Of a stretch of DNA of 64,000 nt, positions 53,846 through 61,389 are shown piece after piece (position 1 is the first letter of the stretch; each line of letters begins with the position of its first letter). Below the pieces are notes generated by a model. It ran no database searches, was not told the origin of the DNA, and saw only the letters and a program-made list of their open reading frames with translations. Made by a program: the position numbers and the translations under genes. The stretch spans positions 64,078 to 128,077 of the forward strand of contig WHSR01000004.1 in assembly GCA_009379995.1 (NCBI GenBank). Direction: 5' to 3'. The stretch comes from Streptosporangiales bacterium (GTDB lineage: Bacteria > Actinomycetota > Actinomycetes > Streptosporangiales > WHSR01).

Positions 53846-53903
53846 GCCCGTGATCTTGCAGAAATTCGAACCGGTGAGTTCGAATTTCTGCGAGATCACG
53901 GGC
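53846..53903. repeat. 25-base-arm near-perfect inverted repeat
   Basis: Two 25-base arms (53846-53870 and 53879-53903) flank an 8-base loop and differ at one position only. The arms contain the AT-rich core CAGAAATTCGAA, unlike the surrounding GC-rich genes. It sits between the two 3-hydroxyacyl-CoA dehydrogenase genes. No T-tract follows on either strand, so a simple intrinsic terminator is not supported; a dispersed repeat (REP/MITE-like) or an RNA-processing hairpin inside the operon is possible. Confidence 0.8.
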
Positions 53904-53917
53904 AAAGGGGTGGAAGG

Positions 53918-54793
53918 TCACGTCCCGAACATCCGCGGCTCGTCGTAGGTGTAGAAACCGCGCCCGGTCTTCCGGCCCAGGTGCCCCGCTGCCACCATCT
54001 GCTCCACCAACGGCGGCGGGGCGAACCGGGCGTCGCGCAGCTGCTCGTACAGGCTCAGCGACACCGCCCGGTGGATCTCCAGGCCGACGATGTCGAGCAG
54101 GGTGAACGGTCCCATCGGATGGCCGAGCCCGCGGGTCACCGCCTGGTCGATCGACTCGACGGTGCCGAGCCCCGCCTCCAGGGCGCGGATGCAGTCGTTC
54201 TCGAACGGGATGAGGAACCTGTTCACGATGAACCCCGGGGTGTCCCGCGTGGTGACTGTCACCTTGCCCAGCCCGGCGAGGAATTCGGTGGTCGCGTGGT
54301 AGGCCTCGTCGCTGGTCTGCCGGGCCCGCGCCACCTCGACGAGCCGCATCAGCGGCGCCGGGTTGCAGTAGTGCGTGCCGACTACCCGTTCCGGGCGGGA
54401 CGAGCCCGCCGCGATCGCGGTGACCGAGAGCGTGGAGGTATTGGTGTGGAACAGCGTCGTCGGCGCGCAGATGTCGTCGAGCCGCCCGAACAGCTCGGCC
54501 TTGAGCGCGACGTCCTCGAAGACCGCCTCCACCACGATGTCGCACTCGGCAAGGTCGTCGAGTCCGGTGGTCCCGGTGAGCCCGGCCGCGGCGGCGTCCC
54601 GCTGTTCCGCGGGCATCTTGCCCAGCTCGACGCTCTTGTCGAGGAACTGACGCACTCGGCCCACACCGGCCTGCACGGCCGCCTCGGTCAGGTCCCGCAG
54701 GATCGTCCGGTGCCCGGCTCGGGCTGTCACGGTGGCGATCCCCGTGCCCATCGTGCCGGCGCCGAGGATGCCCACGGTCAGCGGCTTGTCCAT
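53918..54793 (-). CDS. 3-hydroxyacyl-CoA dehydrogenase (copy 2)
   Basis: A 291-residue homologue of the neighbouring dehydrogenase. The NAD loop is GILGAGTMGTGIATVTARAG. The catalytic His motif is GTHYCNPAPLMRLVEVA, a variant of HFFNP, and FIVNRFLIPFEN follows. The two copies are diverged, so they may serve different steps (for example ring oxidation and later chain beta-oxidation). It ends 115 bases before copy 1. Confidence 0.92.
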   Translation of the reverse strand: MDKPLTVGILGAGTMGTGIATVTARAGHRTILRDLTEAAVQAGVGRVRQFLDKSVELGKMPAEQRDAAAAGLTGTTGLDDLAECDIVVEAVFEDVALKAELFGRLDDICAPTTLFHTNTSTLSVTAIAAGSSRPERVVGTHYCNPAPLMRLVEVARARQTSDEAYHATTEFLAGLGKVTVTTRDTPGFIVNRFLIPFENDCIRALEAGLGTVESIDQAVTRGLGHPMGPFTLLDIVGLEIHRAVSLSLYEQLRDARFAPPPLVEQMVAAGHLGRKTGRGFYTYDEPRMFGT

Positions 54794-54803
54794 GTGTCCC
54801 TCC

Positions 54804-55574
54804 TCATCGCGCCATCTGCCCTCCGTCGATCACGATCGCCTCGCCCGTCATGAAGTCCGAGGCATCCGAGGCAAGCAGCACCACCCACGGCCCCAGCTCC
54901 TCCGGCTCGCCCACCCGGCGGGCGGGCACCTGCCGCAGGATGCGCGCGTTCAGGTCCGGGTCGGCGCGGGCGGCGGCGTTGAAGTCGGTGCCGAAGTAGC
55001 CCGGCGCTAGCGCGTTGACCTGCACGTTGTGCGGCGCCCACTCGACGGCGAGGGCCCGGGTGAGGCTGACGATCGCCCCCTTGGACGCGCAGTACGCGGC
55101 GCACCGGGCGACGCCATGGAAGGCGAAGTTGGACGCGACGTTGACGATCTTGCCGTGGCCGGCGGGGATCATGTACCGCCCGGCCGCGCGGCTGCACGCG
55201 AAGGTGCCACGGGCGTTGGTGGCCATCACGGTGTCCCAGTCGTCGTCGGTGACGTCGAGTGAGTCCCCGGCACCCAGCACGCCCGAGTTGTTGACCAGGA
55301 TGTCGAGGCCCCCGAGCTCGGCGGCGGCGCGGTCCATGAGCCGGTCGACCTGGGCGGTGACGGTGACGTCGGTGGTGATCGGGAGCGCGCGGGTGCCGAG
55401 CCCGCGGATCTCCTCGGCCACCCGCCGGAGCTGCTTCGCGTTCCGGCCGGCGACCGCGACGTCGGCCCCGGCGCCGGCGAGCGCGAGGGCGAGCGCTCGA
55501 CCTATTCCCCGCCCGGCCCCGGTCACCACGGCGGTACGGTCCCGGAGCGGGCCGTCTGCCTGGGCGCCGGTCAC
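54804..55574 (-). CDS. short-chain dehydrogenase, BadH/FabG-like
   Basis: A 256-residue classical SDR. Cofactor loop VVTGAGRGIGRALALALAG, NNSGVLGAGD, catalytic Ser in VNVASNFAFHG and the Tyr-x-x-x-Lys in AAYCASKGAI are intact. Relatives include FabG and 2-hydroxycyclohexanecarboxyl-CoA dehydrogenase BadH; in this operon the latter role fits. The GTG lies five bases after the acyl-CoA dehydrogenase stop. Confidence 0.88.
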   Translation of the reverse strand: MTGAQADGPLRDRTAVVTGAGRGIGRALALALAGAGADVAVAGRNAKQLRRVAEEIRGLGTRALPITTDVTVTAQVDRLMDRAAAELGGLDILVNNSGVLGAGDSLDVTDDDWDTVMATNARGTFACSRAAGRYMIPAGHGKIVNVASNFAFHGVARCAAYCASKGAIVSLTRALAVEWAPHNVQVNALAPGYFGTDFNAAARADPDLNARILRQVPARRVGEPEELGPWVVLLASDASDFMTGEAIVIDGGQMAR

Positions 55575-55579
55575 GGAGC

Positions 55580-56764
55580 TCACTCCCCCCACCCCCGCAG
55601 CCGGCGACGGGTGTCCCGGGCGATGATCAGCCGCTGCACCTCGTTGGTGCCGTCGTAGATCTGGGTCACCTTCGCGTCGCGCACGTACCGCTCGACCTCG
55701 AACTCGGCCAGGTCGCCGGCCGCGCCGAGCAGCTCGGCGGCGGTGAGCGCGACGTCGAGGGCGAGGTCGGTGCAGCGCAGCTTCGCCATCGACACCTCGG
55801 CGGTGAGGGTGTCGTCCCGGTCCACCGCCCGCGCGGTGGCCAGCAGCAGGAGCCTGGCCTCCACCAGCCGGGCCCGCAGGCTCGCGAGCTCGAACTCGAC
55901 CTCCTCGCCGATCTCCGGCCCGGCGACGGCGGACAGCGCCCTGGTGTACGCACCCCGGGCGAGACCGAGGCCCTGCGCGGCCGCACTGATCCGGGACTTG
56001 ACCACCGACCGCATGACCAGAGCCCACGCGCCGCCCTCGGGGCCGAGCCGGGCCGCGGCGGGGACCCAGGCGCCGTTCAGGAACAGCTCGGCGGTGGTCG
56101 AGGCGTGCATGCCCATCTTGCGCAGCGTGCGGCCGCGGGACAGGCCTGGGTTGTCCCCTTCGACGATGAAGGCGGTGAGACCGTCGCGGCCGGCCATGCG
56201 ATCGACTGTCGTGAAGCAGATGATGACGTCGGAACGGTCGCCGGTGGTGATGAAGGTCTTCGTGCCGTCGAGCACGTAGTGGTCGCCGTCGCGGCGGGCG
56301 GCCGTACGCAGCGCCGCTACGTCGGAGCCGGCGTCCGGCTCGGTGATGGCCAGCGACCCGTACCGCTCGCCGTTGCAGAGCCCGGGGATGTACCGGCGCC
56401 GCTGGACCTCGGTGCCGGCGAGGTGGATGGGGTACGCGGTGTGCATCTGCGTCATGTAGATCAGGCTGGTCGCACCGCAGGCCGCCGCGATCTCCTCCAT
56501 GGCTGTGGCGTAGGCCACCGTCGAATGACCGCTGCCGCCCAGCTCGGGAGGGAACAGCAGCCCGGCGAGCCCGGCCCGGGCGAGCGCCTGGTAGCTCTCG
56601 TGGGCGAAGGTACGGTCCCGGTCGATCTCGGCGGCCCGGGGCGCCACATGCCGGTCGACCACCTCGCGGATGCGTACGCGCAGGGCAAGCTCGTCGGCAT
56701 CGAGCATCGCGTCGCTGAGCAGTTCGTCACGCGCGGCGGGCGGGAGCACGGCGGCCCGGGTCAT
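55580..56764 (-). CDS. acyl-CoA dehydrogenase with Asp at the catalytic position
   Basis: A 394-residue dehydrogenase. LAITEPDAGSDVAALRTAA and YVLDGTKTFITTGDRSD are intact. The catalytic segment is VTQIYDGTNEVQR, with Asp in place of the usual Glu. Asp at this place has been reported for dehydrogenases of alicyclic acyl-CoAs, which would fit the operon; this is recalled knowledge, not checked. The ATG overlaps the crotonase stop. The long open frame upstream is a shadow. Confidence 0.9.
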   Translation of the reverse strand: MTRAAVLPPAARDELLSDAMLDADELALRVRIREVVDRHVAPRAAEIDRDRTFAHESYQALARAGLAGLLFPPELGGSGHSTVAYATAMEEIAAACGATSLIYMTQMHTAYPIHLAGTEVQRRRYIPGLCNGERYGSLAITEPDAGSDVAALRTAARRDGDHYVLDGTKTFITTGDRSDVIICFTTVDRMAGRDGLTAFIVEGDNPGLSRGRTLRKMGMHASTTAELFLNGAWVPAAARLGPEGGAWALVMRSVVKSRISAAAQGLGLARGAYTRALSAVAGPEIGEEVEFELASLRARLVEARLLLLATARAVDRDDTLTAEVSMAKLRCTDLALDVALTAAELLGAAGDLAEFEVERYVRDAKVTQIYDGTNEVQRLIIARDTRRRLRGWGE

Positions 56765-57570
56765 CCGGGGCCTCCGAAACGGGGGCGACGGCGTTCGCGG
56801 AAGGCGGCTATCCCCTCCTCGGCGTCGGCGGAGACGGCGGCCAGCGCGGCGAGCGAGGTCTCGTGGCGCAGTCCGGCGTCGACGGACGCATCTGCCGCGG
56901 CATCCACCGCCTCCAGGATGAGCTCGTGGGACCGCGGGCTGCGCTCGGCGACCCGGCCGGCGGCCGCCGCCGCGCGGTCCGCCAGCTCGTCGGGTGGGAC
57001 CGGGGGCGACGGAAGGAGGCCGATCTCGTACGCCCGGCCGGCGGTGAGCCGCTCGCCGGTCAGCATCAGGTGCAGGGCGGCGTGCCGGCCGATGAGCCGG
57101 GGCAGCCGTTGGGTGCCGCCGTAGCCGGGCATCAGGCCGAGGCCGGCCTCGGGCAGACCGAAGGTCGCGGTGTCCGCCGCGACGATGAAGCTGCACGCCA
57201 GGGCCACCTCGAAGCCACCGCCGAGGGCTACCCCGTTCACCGCAGCGATGACCGGTACGCCACAGGTCTCCAGCCGGCGCAGCACGCCCTGCCCGTATCC
57301 CAGCAGGTCGCGCGCCTGTTCCGCAGGCAGGCCGGCGAGCTCGTCGAGGTCGGCACCGGCGGAGAACGCCTTGCCGCCCGCGCCGGTGAGCACGACGGCC
57401 CGTACCCCAGGACGTTCGCGCAGGCTCGCGACGCAACGATCCAGGGCGGTAAGAAGCTCGGCGTTGAGCGCGTTGTAGACGTGCTCGCGGGAGAGGGTGA
57501 CCGTCAGCACCCGGCCCTCCTGCCGCTCGCGCAAGGGGGTCGCGGTTTCGGCCTCGGGGCGGGTGCTCAT
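56761..57570 (-). CDS. enoyl-CoA hydratase
   Basis: A 269-residue crotonase. Both catalytic Glu residues are present: ALGGGFEVALAC and FGLPEAGLGLMPGYGGTQRL. The oxyanion-hole region is FSAGADLDEL. It would hydrate the enoyl-CoA made by the dehydrogenase, the BadK-like step if the substrate is cyclic. The ATG overlaps the CoA-transferase stop and the stop overlaps the next gene. Confidence 0.92.
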   Translation of the reverse strand: MSTRPEAETATPLRERQEGRVLTVTLSREHVYNALNAELLTALDRCVASLRERPGVRAVVLTGAGGKAFSAGADLDELAGLPAEQARDLLGYGQGVLRRLETCGVPVIAAVNGVALGGGFEVALACSFIVAADTATFGLPEAGLGLMPGYGGTQRLPRLIGRHAALHLMLTGERLTAGRAYEIGLLPSPPVPPDELADRAAAAAGRVAERSPRSHELILEAVDAAADASVDAGLRHETSLAALAAVSADAEEGIAAFRERRRPRFGGPG

Positions 57571-58787
57571 GGGATGTTCTCCTGCTCGTCGGGTGCGGCC
57601 GCGACCCCGGAGGCGATCAACGACTCGACCTCTTCCTCCCCGAAGCCGAGCTCGGCGAGGACGCTCCGGGTGTCCCAGCCCAGCCGCGGCGGCGGGCGGT
57701 CCGGGCGGGTCTGCTGGGAGTCGAGCAGCCACGGGGAACGCACGGCGCGTACCGGGAGGTCACCGTATTCGAGCTCGGTGATGGCGCCGCGCGCTCGGAC
57801 CTGCGGGTCGGCGGTCACCCCGGACAGGGTTTGCACGGATGCCGCCGGTACGCCGGCTTCGCCCAGCCGTTTCAGCCAGTACTCGGCCGGCGCGGTCCGC
57901 AGCCGGGCCTCGATCCGGGCCAGCACGTGGTCACGGTGCGCCCGACGGCCGGCATTGCTGGTCAGTCGAGGATCGTCGGCGAGGTCGGGCAGGTCCAGCA
58001 CGGCACAGAGGCGCCGCCAGATCGCGTCGCTGCCGGCCGCGACCACGATCGGCCGGTCGGCGGTCGGTACCGGCTGGTACACCGCGATGACCGAGTCCTT
58101 GCCGCCGCTGGGCCGGGGCTCCGGCTCCCCGGCGAGGAAGCTGGCGATCCGCGGCGCCATGAGCGCGAGGTCGGCATCGAGCAGGGACACGTCGACGAGC
58201 TCGCCGGCCCCGGTCTGCTCCTGCCGGCGCAGGGCGGCGGTGACCGCCAGGGCGGCGACGAGCCCACAGACGATGTCCGACAGCGCGGTGGACACCCGCT
58301 GCGGCATCCCGCCCTCTTCCCCGGTCACGCTCATTAGCCCGGACCGGGCCTGGGCGACCAGGTCGTAGCCGGGCAGGCCGGCATCCGGGCCGGTCAAACC
58401 GAACCCGGACAGCGCACAGTAGATCAGTCGGGGATGGCGGCGACGCGTCTGCGCCGGGTCGAGGCCGAGGCGGGCTAGCTTGCCGGGGTTGAGGTTCTCG
58501 ACGAACACGTCGGCGGAGGAGAGCAGCCGGTCCAGCACCGCCCGACCCTGGGGACGGGTGATGTCGAGGGCGACGCCGCGTTTGTTCCGGTTGGCGGAGA
58601 GGAACCACGCCGACGTACCGTCCACGAACGGCGGTCCCCAGCCGCGCGCGTCGTCGCCTTCGACGCGCTCCACCTTGACCACGTCGGCACCCAGGTCGCC
58701 GAGGTACATAGCGGCGACCGGACCGGCGTAGGAGGTCGTCAGGTCGACCACGCGCACACCGGCGAGCGGGGCATCGTCAGCGGTCAT
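57567..58787 (-). CDS. CaiB/BaiF family (class III) CoA transferase
   Basis: A 406-residue CoA transferase. The N-terminus is LAGVRVVDLTTSYAGPVAAM, the catalytic Asp is in GLPGYDLVAQARSGLM, and GGKDSVIAVYQPVPTAD follows in the small domain. It could load CoA on the incoming acid from a donor acyl-CoA, in parallel with the ligase. It is the first gene of module C, behind a clear promoter. Confidence 0.92.
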   Translation of the reverse strand: MTADDAPLAGVRVVDLTTSYAGPVAAMYLGDLGADVVKVERVEGDDARGWGPPFVDGTSAWFLSANRNKRGVALDITRPQGRAVLDRLLSSADVFVENLNPGKLARLGLDPAQTRRRHPRLIYCALSGFGLTGPDAGLPGYDLVAQARSGLMSVTGEEGGMPQRVSTALSDIVCGLVAALAVTAALRRQEQTGAGELVDVSLLDADLALMAPRIASFLAGEPEPRPSGGKDSVIAVYQPVPTADRPIVVAAGSDAIWRRLCAVLDLPDLADDPRLTSNAGRRAHRDHVLARIEARLRTAPAEYWLKRLGEAGVPAASVQTLSGVTADPQVRARGAITELEYGDLPVRAVRSPWLLDSQQTRPDRPPPRLGWDTRSVLAELGFGEEEVESLIASGVAAAPDEQENIP

Positions 58788-58873
58788 GCAGGCACTGGCG
58801 CGCGCGCACGGACCGACGACCCACGCAGGGGCATGCCCATCACCTCCGGAGACCGATGGGTTGACCTGAAGGG

Positions 58874-58903
58874 AATATGTCGGACATTTATCGTTACTGT
58901 CAA
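58874..58903 (-). promoter_or_regulatory. promoter of the module C operon with an operator palindrome
   Basis: On the minus strand TTGACA (58903-58898) and CATATT (58879-58874) are 18 bases apart. Between and overlapping them is the perfect palindrome ATGTC-S-GACAT (58877-58887). FadR-type GntR regulators bind TNGTC-N-GACNA-like sites, so the GntR encoded at the end of the operon is the obvious candidate. The start codon of the first gene is about 90 bases downstream. Confidence 0.65.
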
Positions 58904-58964
58904 CCACTCGAGAGGCGCTTGCCGGGCGACCATGATCACGCTGTCGCCATTGGCGGGCCCCCGG

Positions 58965-59318
58965 CTAGTCGGTGGGGAGCAGTGGCCCGAGTGGGCCGAG
59001 GTCGAGGTTCAGGTCCGAGGGGGTGAGGTCGAAGCGGTCGCGTAGTTCGGTCATGGCTTCTTCTAGGCGCATGAGGGCCAGCCCGAGCTCTTCCACCTGG
59101 TCGTCGGAAAGGTTGCCGGCGTCGACGCGGCGGAGCGCTTGGCGCTCCATGAGTTGCCGAACCAGTTCGATGATGGTGAGCACGAGCCGTACGAGGTCAC
59201 GCTGGACGGCTTCGGGGTCGGTTTCGAGGCGTCGCGGGAGGCCGTGCACGACGCGGCCGAGGCCCTGGTCGGCGGAGACCGGGCCCGGGTTCGAGTTCGT
59301 ACGGCGTGGGTCGGTCAT
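58965..59318 (-). CDS. gvpK: gas vesicle protein GvpK
   Basis: A 117-residue protein with the GvpK pattern: LETDPEAVQRDLVRLVLTII, ELVRQLMERQALRRVDAGNL and the LSDDQVEELGLALMRLEEAM helix. GvpK is needed for gas-vesicle assembly but is not a main shell protein. The ATG overlaps the stop of gvpS. It is the last gene of the operon. Confidence 0.92.
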   Translation of the reverse strand: MTDPRRTNSNPGPVSADQGLGRVVHGLPRRLETDPEAVQRDLVRLVLTIIELVRQLMERQALRRVDAGNLSDDQVEELGLALMRLEEAMTELRDRFDLTPSDLNLDLGPLGPLLPTD

Positions 59319-59557
59319 CGCCGGCCGGACTCCTGCGACGGCGCGTCGTCTGGGCGGATGGAGGTGATCAGCGCTCGAAGCGAGATGCGCACGAGGTCGA
59401 CGTCGGCGATGGAGATCGTTATGTCTCCGGCCAGCACGACGCCGCCGGCCAGCAGCCGGTCGAGTAGATCGACGAGCGCGACCCGCTGTTCGGAGTAGCC
59501 GGCGCCTGTTTGGACGACCGTGGCGTCGGTATCCAGTTGGCTCACTGGAACGCTCAT
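59315..59557 (-). CDS. gvpS: gas vesicle protein of the GvpA/J/S family (GvpS)
   Basis: An 80-residue GvpA-fold protein: VALVDLLDRLLAGGVVLAGD, ITISIADVDLVRISLRALI. The core matches GvpA/J/S paralogues; its place between a GvpF/L gene and gvpK matches gvpS of Streptomyces clusters. The ATG overlaps the upstream stop (ATGA); an earlier in-frame ATG lies inside gvpL. Confidence 0.88.
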   Translation of the reverse strand: MSVPVSQLDTDATVVQTGAGYSEQRVALVDLLDRLLAGGVVLAGDITISIADVDLVRISLRALITSIRPDDAPSQESGRR

Positions 59558-60327
59558 GCGTCCTCCCCCGCAAACGAGTACGGCGCCCACGGACCGGTGA
59601 GTTCGAGTTCGACATCGGGGTGCCGTTCGGTGAGCCGCGTGAACATCGAGGTGAACTCGCCGGCCCTGTCGGCGTCGACGAGGTAGGCGCCGTTGAGCAC
59701 CATCCAGCCGTCACGCCCGGATAGCTGTGGGTCCTGCGGCGGATGCCGTCTGCTTGCTTCGGCGACCCTTCGAAGTTCGGTGTCGATCTCCTCGCCGCGG
59801 GCGGCCGCGTTTTGCCAGGCCTCCTGCCGGGTGTGCTGTTGTGCTCGGCGTTGCATCAGGTAGGCGGTACCAGGTGAGGCCGAGCCGTAGGCGGGGGCGT
59901 CCTCCGTTGTTGCCTGCGCAGAGGTTTGCGGGTCGACGTAGGCCTTGACGCCCCACTCCGCTCGGCCGCCGATCCGAGACAGGGTCGTATCGAACGCCTT
60001 CTGCCGTTCTTCCAGGAGTTGGCGCACCCGCTCGTCGCCTCGGTAGATCGTCGCGAGTCTTGTCGGGGCGGTCGGAGCTACCGCGCTGGCGGCGTCGACG
60101 ACGCGGTGGTGCGCACGCGCGACGTTCTCCAGCCAGTCCAGATCCTCGAGGTGGTCGTGCAGTGCTTCCTCGCCGAACTCGTCTAGGCTCACCGTGCTGA
60201 CCAGCGCGATCAGGCCTCCGTTGGCGACTGTCCGTACGCTGGCCCCGGCGACCCCGCGGACCTCCTGGAGCGCGTTCGGGTCGAGGTCACGCGCGATGCC
60301 GTAGAGGTAGGTGCCCGTCTCAGTCAT
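59554..60327 (-). CDS. gvpL: gas vesicle protein GvpF/GvpL family (GvpL)
   Basis: A 257-residue GvpF/L protein starting TGTYLYGIARDLD. PTRLATIYRGDERVRQLLEE and GGRAEWGVKAYVDP are family landmarks, as is the C-terminal LTGPWAPYSFA. GvpF/L proteins bind GvpA and act in early shell assembly. Its first eight bases overlap gvpJ. The second F/L copy is at 61390-62145, as in Streptomyces clusters. Confidence 0.9.
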   Translation of the reverse strand: MTETGTYLYGIARDLDPNALQEVRGVAGASVRTVANGGLIALVSTVSLDEFGEEALHDHLEDLDWLENVARAHHRVVDAASAVAPTAPTRLATIYRGDERVRQLLEERQKAFDTTLSRIGGRAEWGVKAYVDPQTSAQATTEDAPAYGSASPGTAYLMQRRAQQHTRQEAWQNAAARGEEIDTELRRVAEASRRHPPQDPQLSGRDGWMVLNGAYLVDADRAGEFTSMFTRLTERHPDVELELTGPWAPYSFAGEDA

Positions 60328-60763
60328 GTCGCGGCTCCTCGGCCGCCGCGACCTCGGACCCGGTGACCGTCCCTCGGGCGGGATCTACCTCGCGTCGCCC
60401 GTCCCGGGACGCGAGCACCTCCGCGGAATGCCCGGCCTCCCCGGATTCGAGGGCCTCGACGCGTTCGCGGAGCCGGCGGTTCTCGTCGGCGAGGTCGCGT
60501 CCCTTCGACGACAGGGTGGGGTCGTGCTCCCACCAGTCGATGCCCATTTCCTTGGCGCGATCGACGGAAGCGACGATCAGCCGCAGCTTGATGGTGAGCA
60601 GCTCGATGTCGAGCAGGTTCACCCGTATGTCGCCCGCGATGACGATGCCCTTGTCGAGGACGCGCTCAAGGATGTCGGCGAGGTTGGCCGGTTCGGTCCG
60701 GCGCGCCACGGGCTGCCGGTACCCGGCAGGTGCACGTGAAGTCGCCGCGGTCGGCTCGGTCAT
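60320..60763 (-). CDS. gvpJ: gas vesicle protein GvpJ
   Basis: A 147-residue GvpA-family protein. ADILERVLDKGIVIAGDIRV and NLLDIELLTIKLRLIVASVD, then AKEMGIDWWEHDP, are diagnostic of GvpJ. A coiled-coil-like C-terminus follows (ADENRRLRERVEALESGE). The ATG at 60763 lies just after the gvpO stop; the extra N-terminal open frame is inside gvpO. GvpJ is a minor shell component linked to tip or width control. Confidence 0.92.
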   Translation of the reverse strand: MTEPTAATSRAPAGYRQPVARRTEPANLADILERVLDKGIVIAGDIRVNLLDIELLTIKLRLIVASVDRAKEMGIDWWEHDPTLSSKGRDLADENRRLRERVEALESGEAGHSAEVLASRDGRREVDPARGTVTGSEVAAAEEPRHD

Positions 60764-60764
60764 C

Positions 60765-61139
60765 TCAGTCCTCCTGACCCCGGCCGCGCGGGTAACGCCT
60801 GGTCCGCCGGTACGACAGCAGATCACCCTCGGCGTCGAGGTCGGCCTCGTAGACGGCGAGGATGTCGGCGGAGTCGGGGATCCGATGGGTCTCCACCACC
60901 TCGATTCCCACCCGCCATCCTTCTTCGGTGCGCTCGACCGAGGTCACCACCTCCGGATCCCGGCCGATCAGGTCGACCACCTGGTCCACGGCGAGGTGGG
61001 CCAGCTTGGCTGCGGACAGGCCGTCCTTCCCCGGTGGCCGCTCCTCGGCCGGGCGTTGACGCGCCCGTGGTTCTGTACGCCGGGACTGCGCAGCCTTCCG
61101 TTGGGCTCCCTCACCTTCGGTCGCGTGGGCGGCGGACAT
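60765..61139 (-). CDS. gvpO: gas vesicle protein GvpO
   Basis: A 124-residue protein: a basic, disordered N-terminus, then AHLAVDQVVDLIGRDPEVVT, EEGWRVGIEVVETHRIPDSA and DILAVYEADLDAEGDLLSYR, the GvpO domain. The ATG at 61139 has a strong GGAGGAGGT ribosome site seven bases upstream, so it can be made on its own. In this sequence the upstream gvpG frame also runs into it without a stop (single frame 60765-61388, 207 residues) because of a frameshift in gvpG. Confidence 0.9.
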   Translation of the reverse strand: MSAAHATEGEGAQRKAAQSRRTEPRARQRPAEERPPGKDGLSAAKLAHLAVDQVVDLIGRDPEVVTSVERTEEGWRVGIEVVETHRIPDSADILAVYEADLDAEGDLLSYRRTRRYPRGRGQED

Positions 61140-61388
61140 CACCGCACCTCCTCCGTAGGGGTCTTGGCCGCGAGCAGGCGGTGCAAGAGCTCGTCCCTCG
61201 ATGTCGGTGGCCTCCTCGTCGGGGAGGACACCCGCCTGGCGAGCTTCTTCGACCTCTTCCAGCTGTCGCCGGATGGTCGCGGGATTGTAAAGCTCGTCCT
61301 CGGCCTGCTCTTGTAGAAGCTCGCCCAGCCAGATGACGCCCCGCACTGGGGCGAGTGGGAGGGTGACCAGGCCTGTTAAGAAGCCCAT
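61139..61388 (-). pseudogene. gvpG: gas vesicle protein GvpG, one-base insertion
   Basis: The N-terminus MGFLTGLVTLPLAPVRGVIW and RQLEEVEEARQAGVLPDEEA is normal GvpG. After DIE the frame becomes GRALAPPARGQDPYGGG, which is atypical. One base off, the sequence reads DELLHRLLAAKTPTEEVR and stops at a TGA overlapping the gvpO ATG (TGATG), giving an 82-residue GvpG of normal size. The break is an extra G in the run complementary to 61195-61197. As written, gvpG fuses in frame to gvpO. The ATG is one base after the gvpF stop with GAGGAGG upstream. Confidence 0.85.
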
Positions 61389-61389
61389 G

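Noticed and set aside
52235..54853. Long plus-strand open frame of 872 codons
   Set aside because: Antisense to three well-supported genes; composition is that of a shadow.
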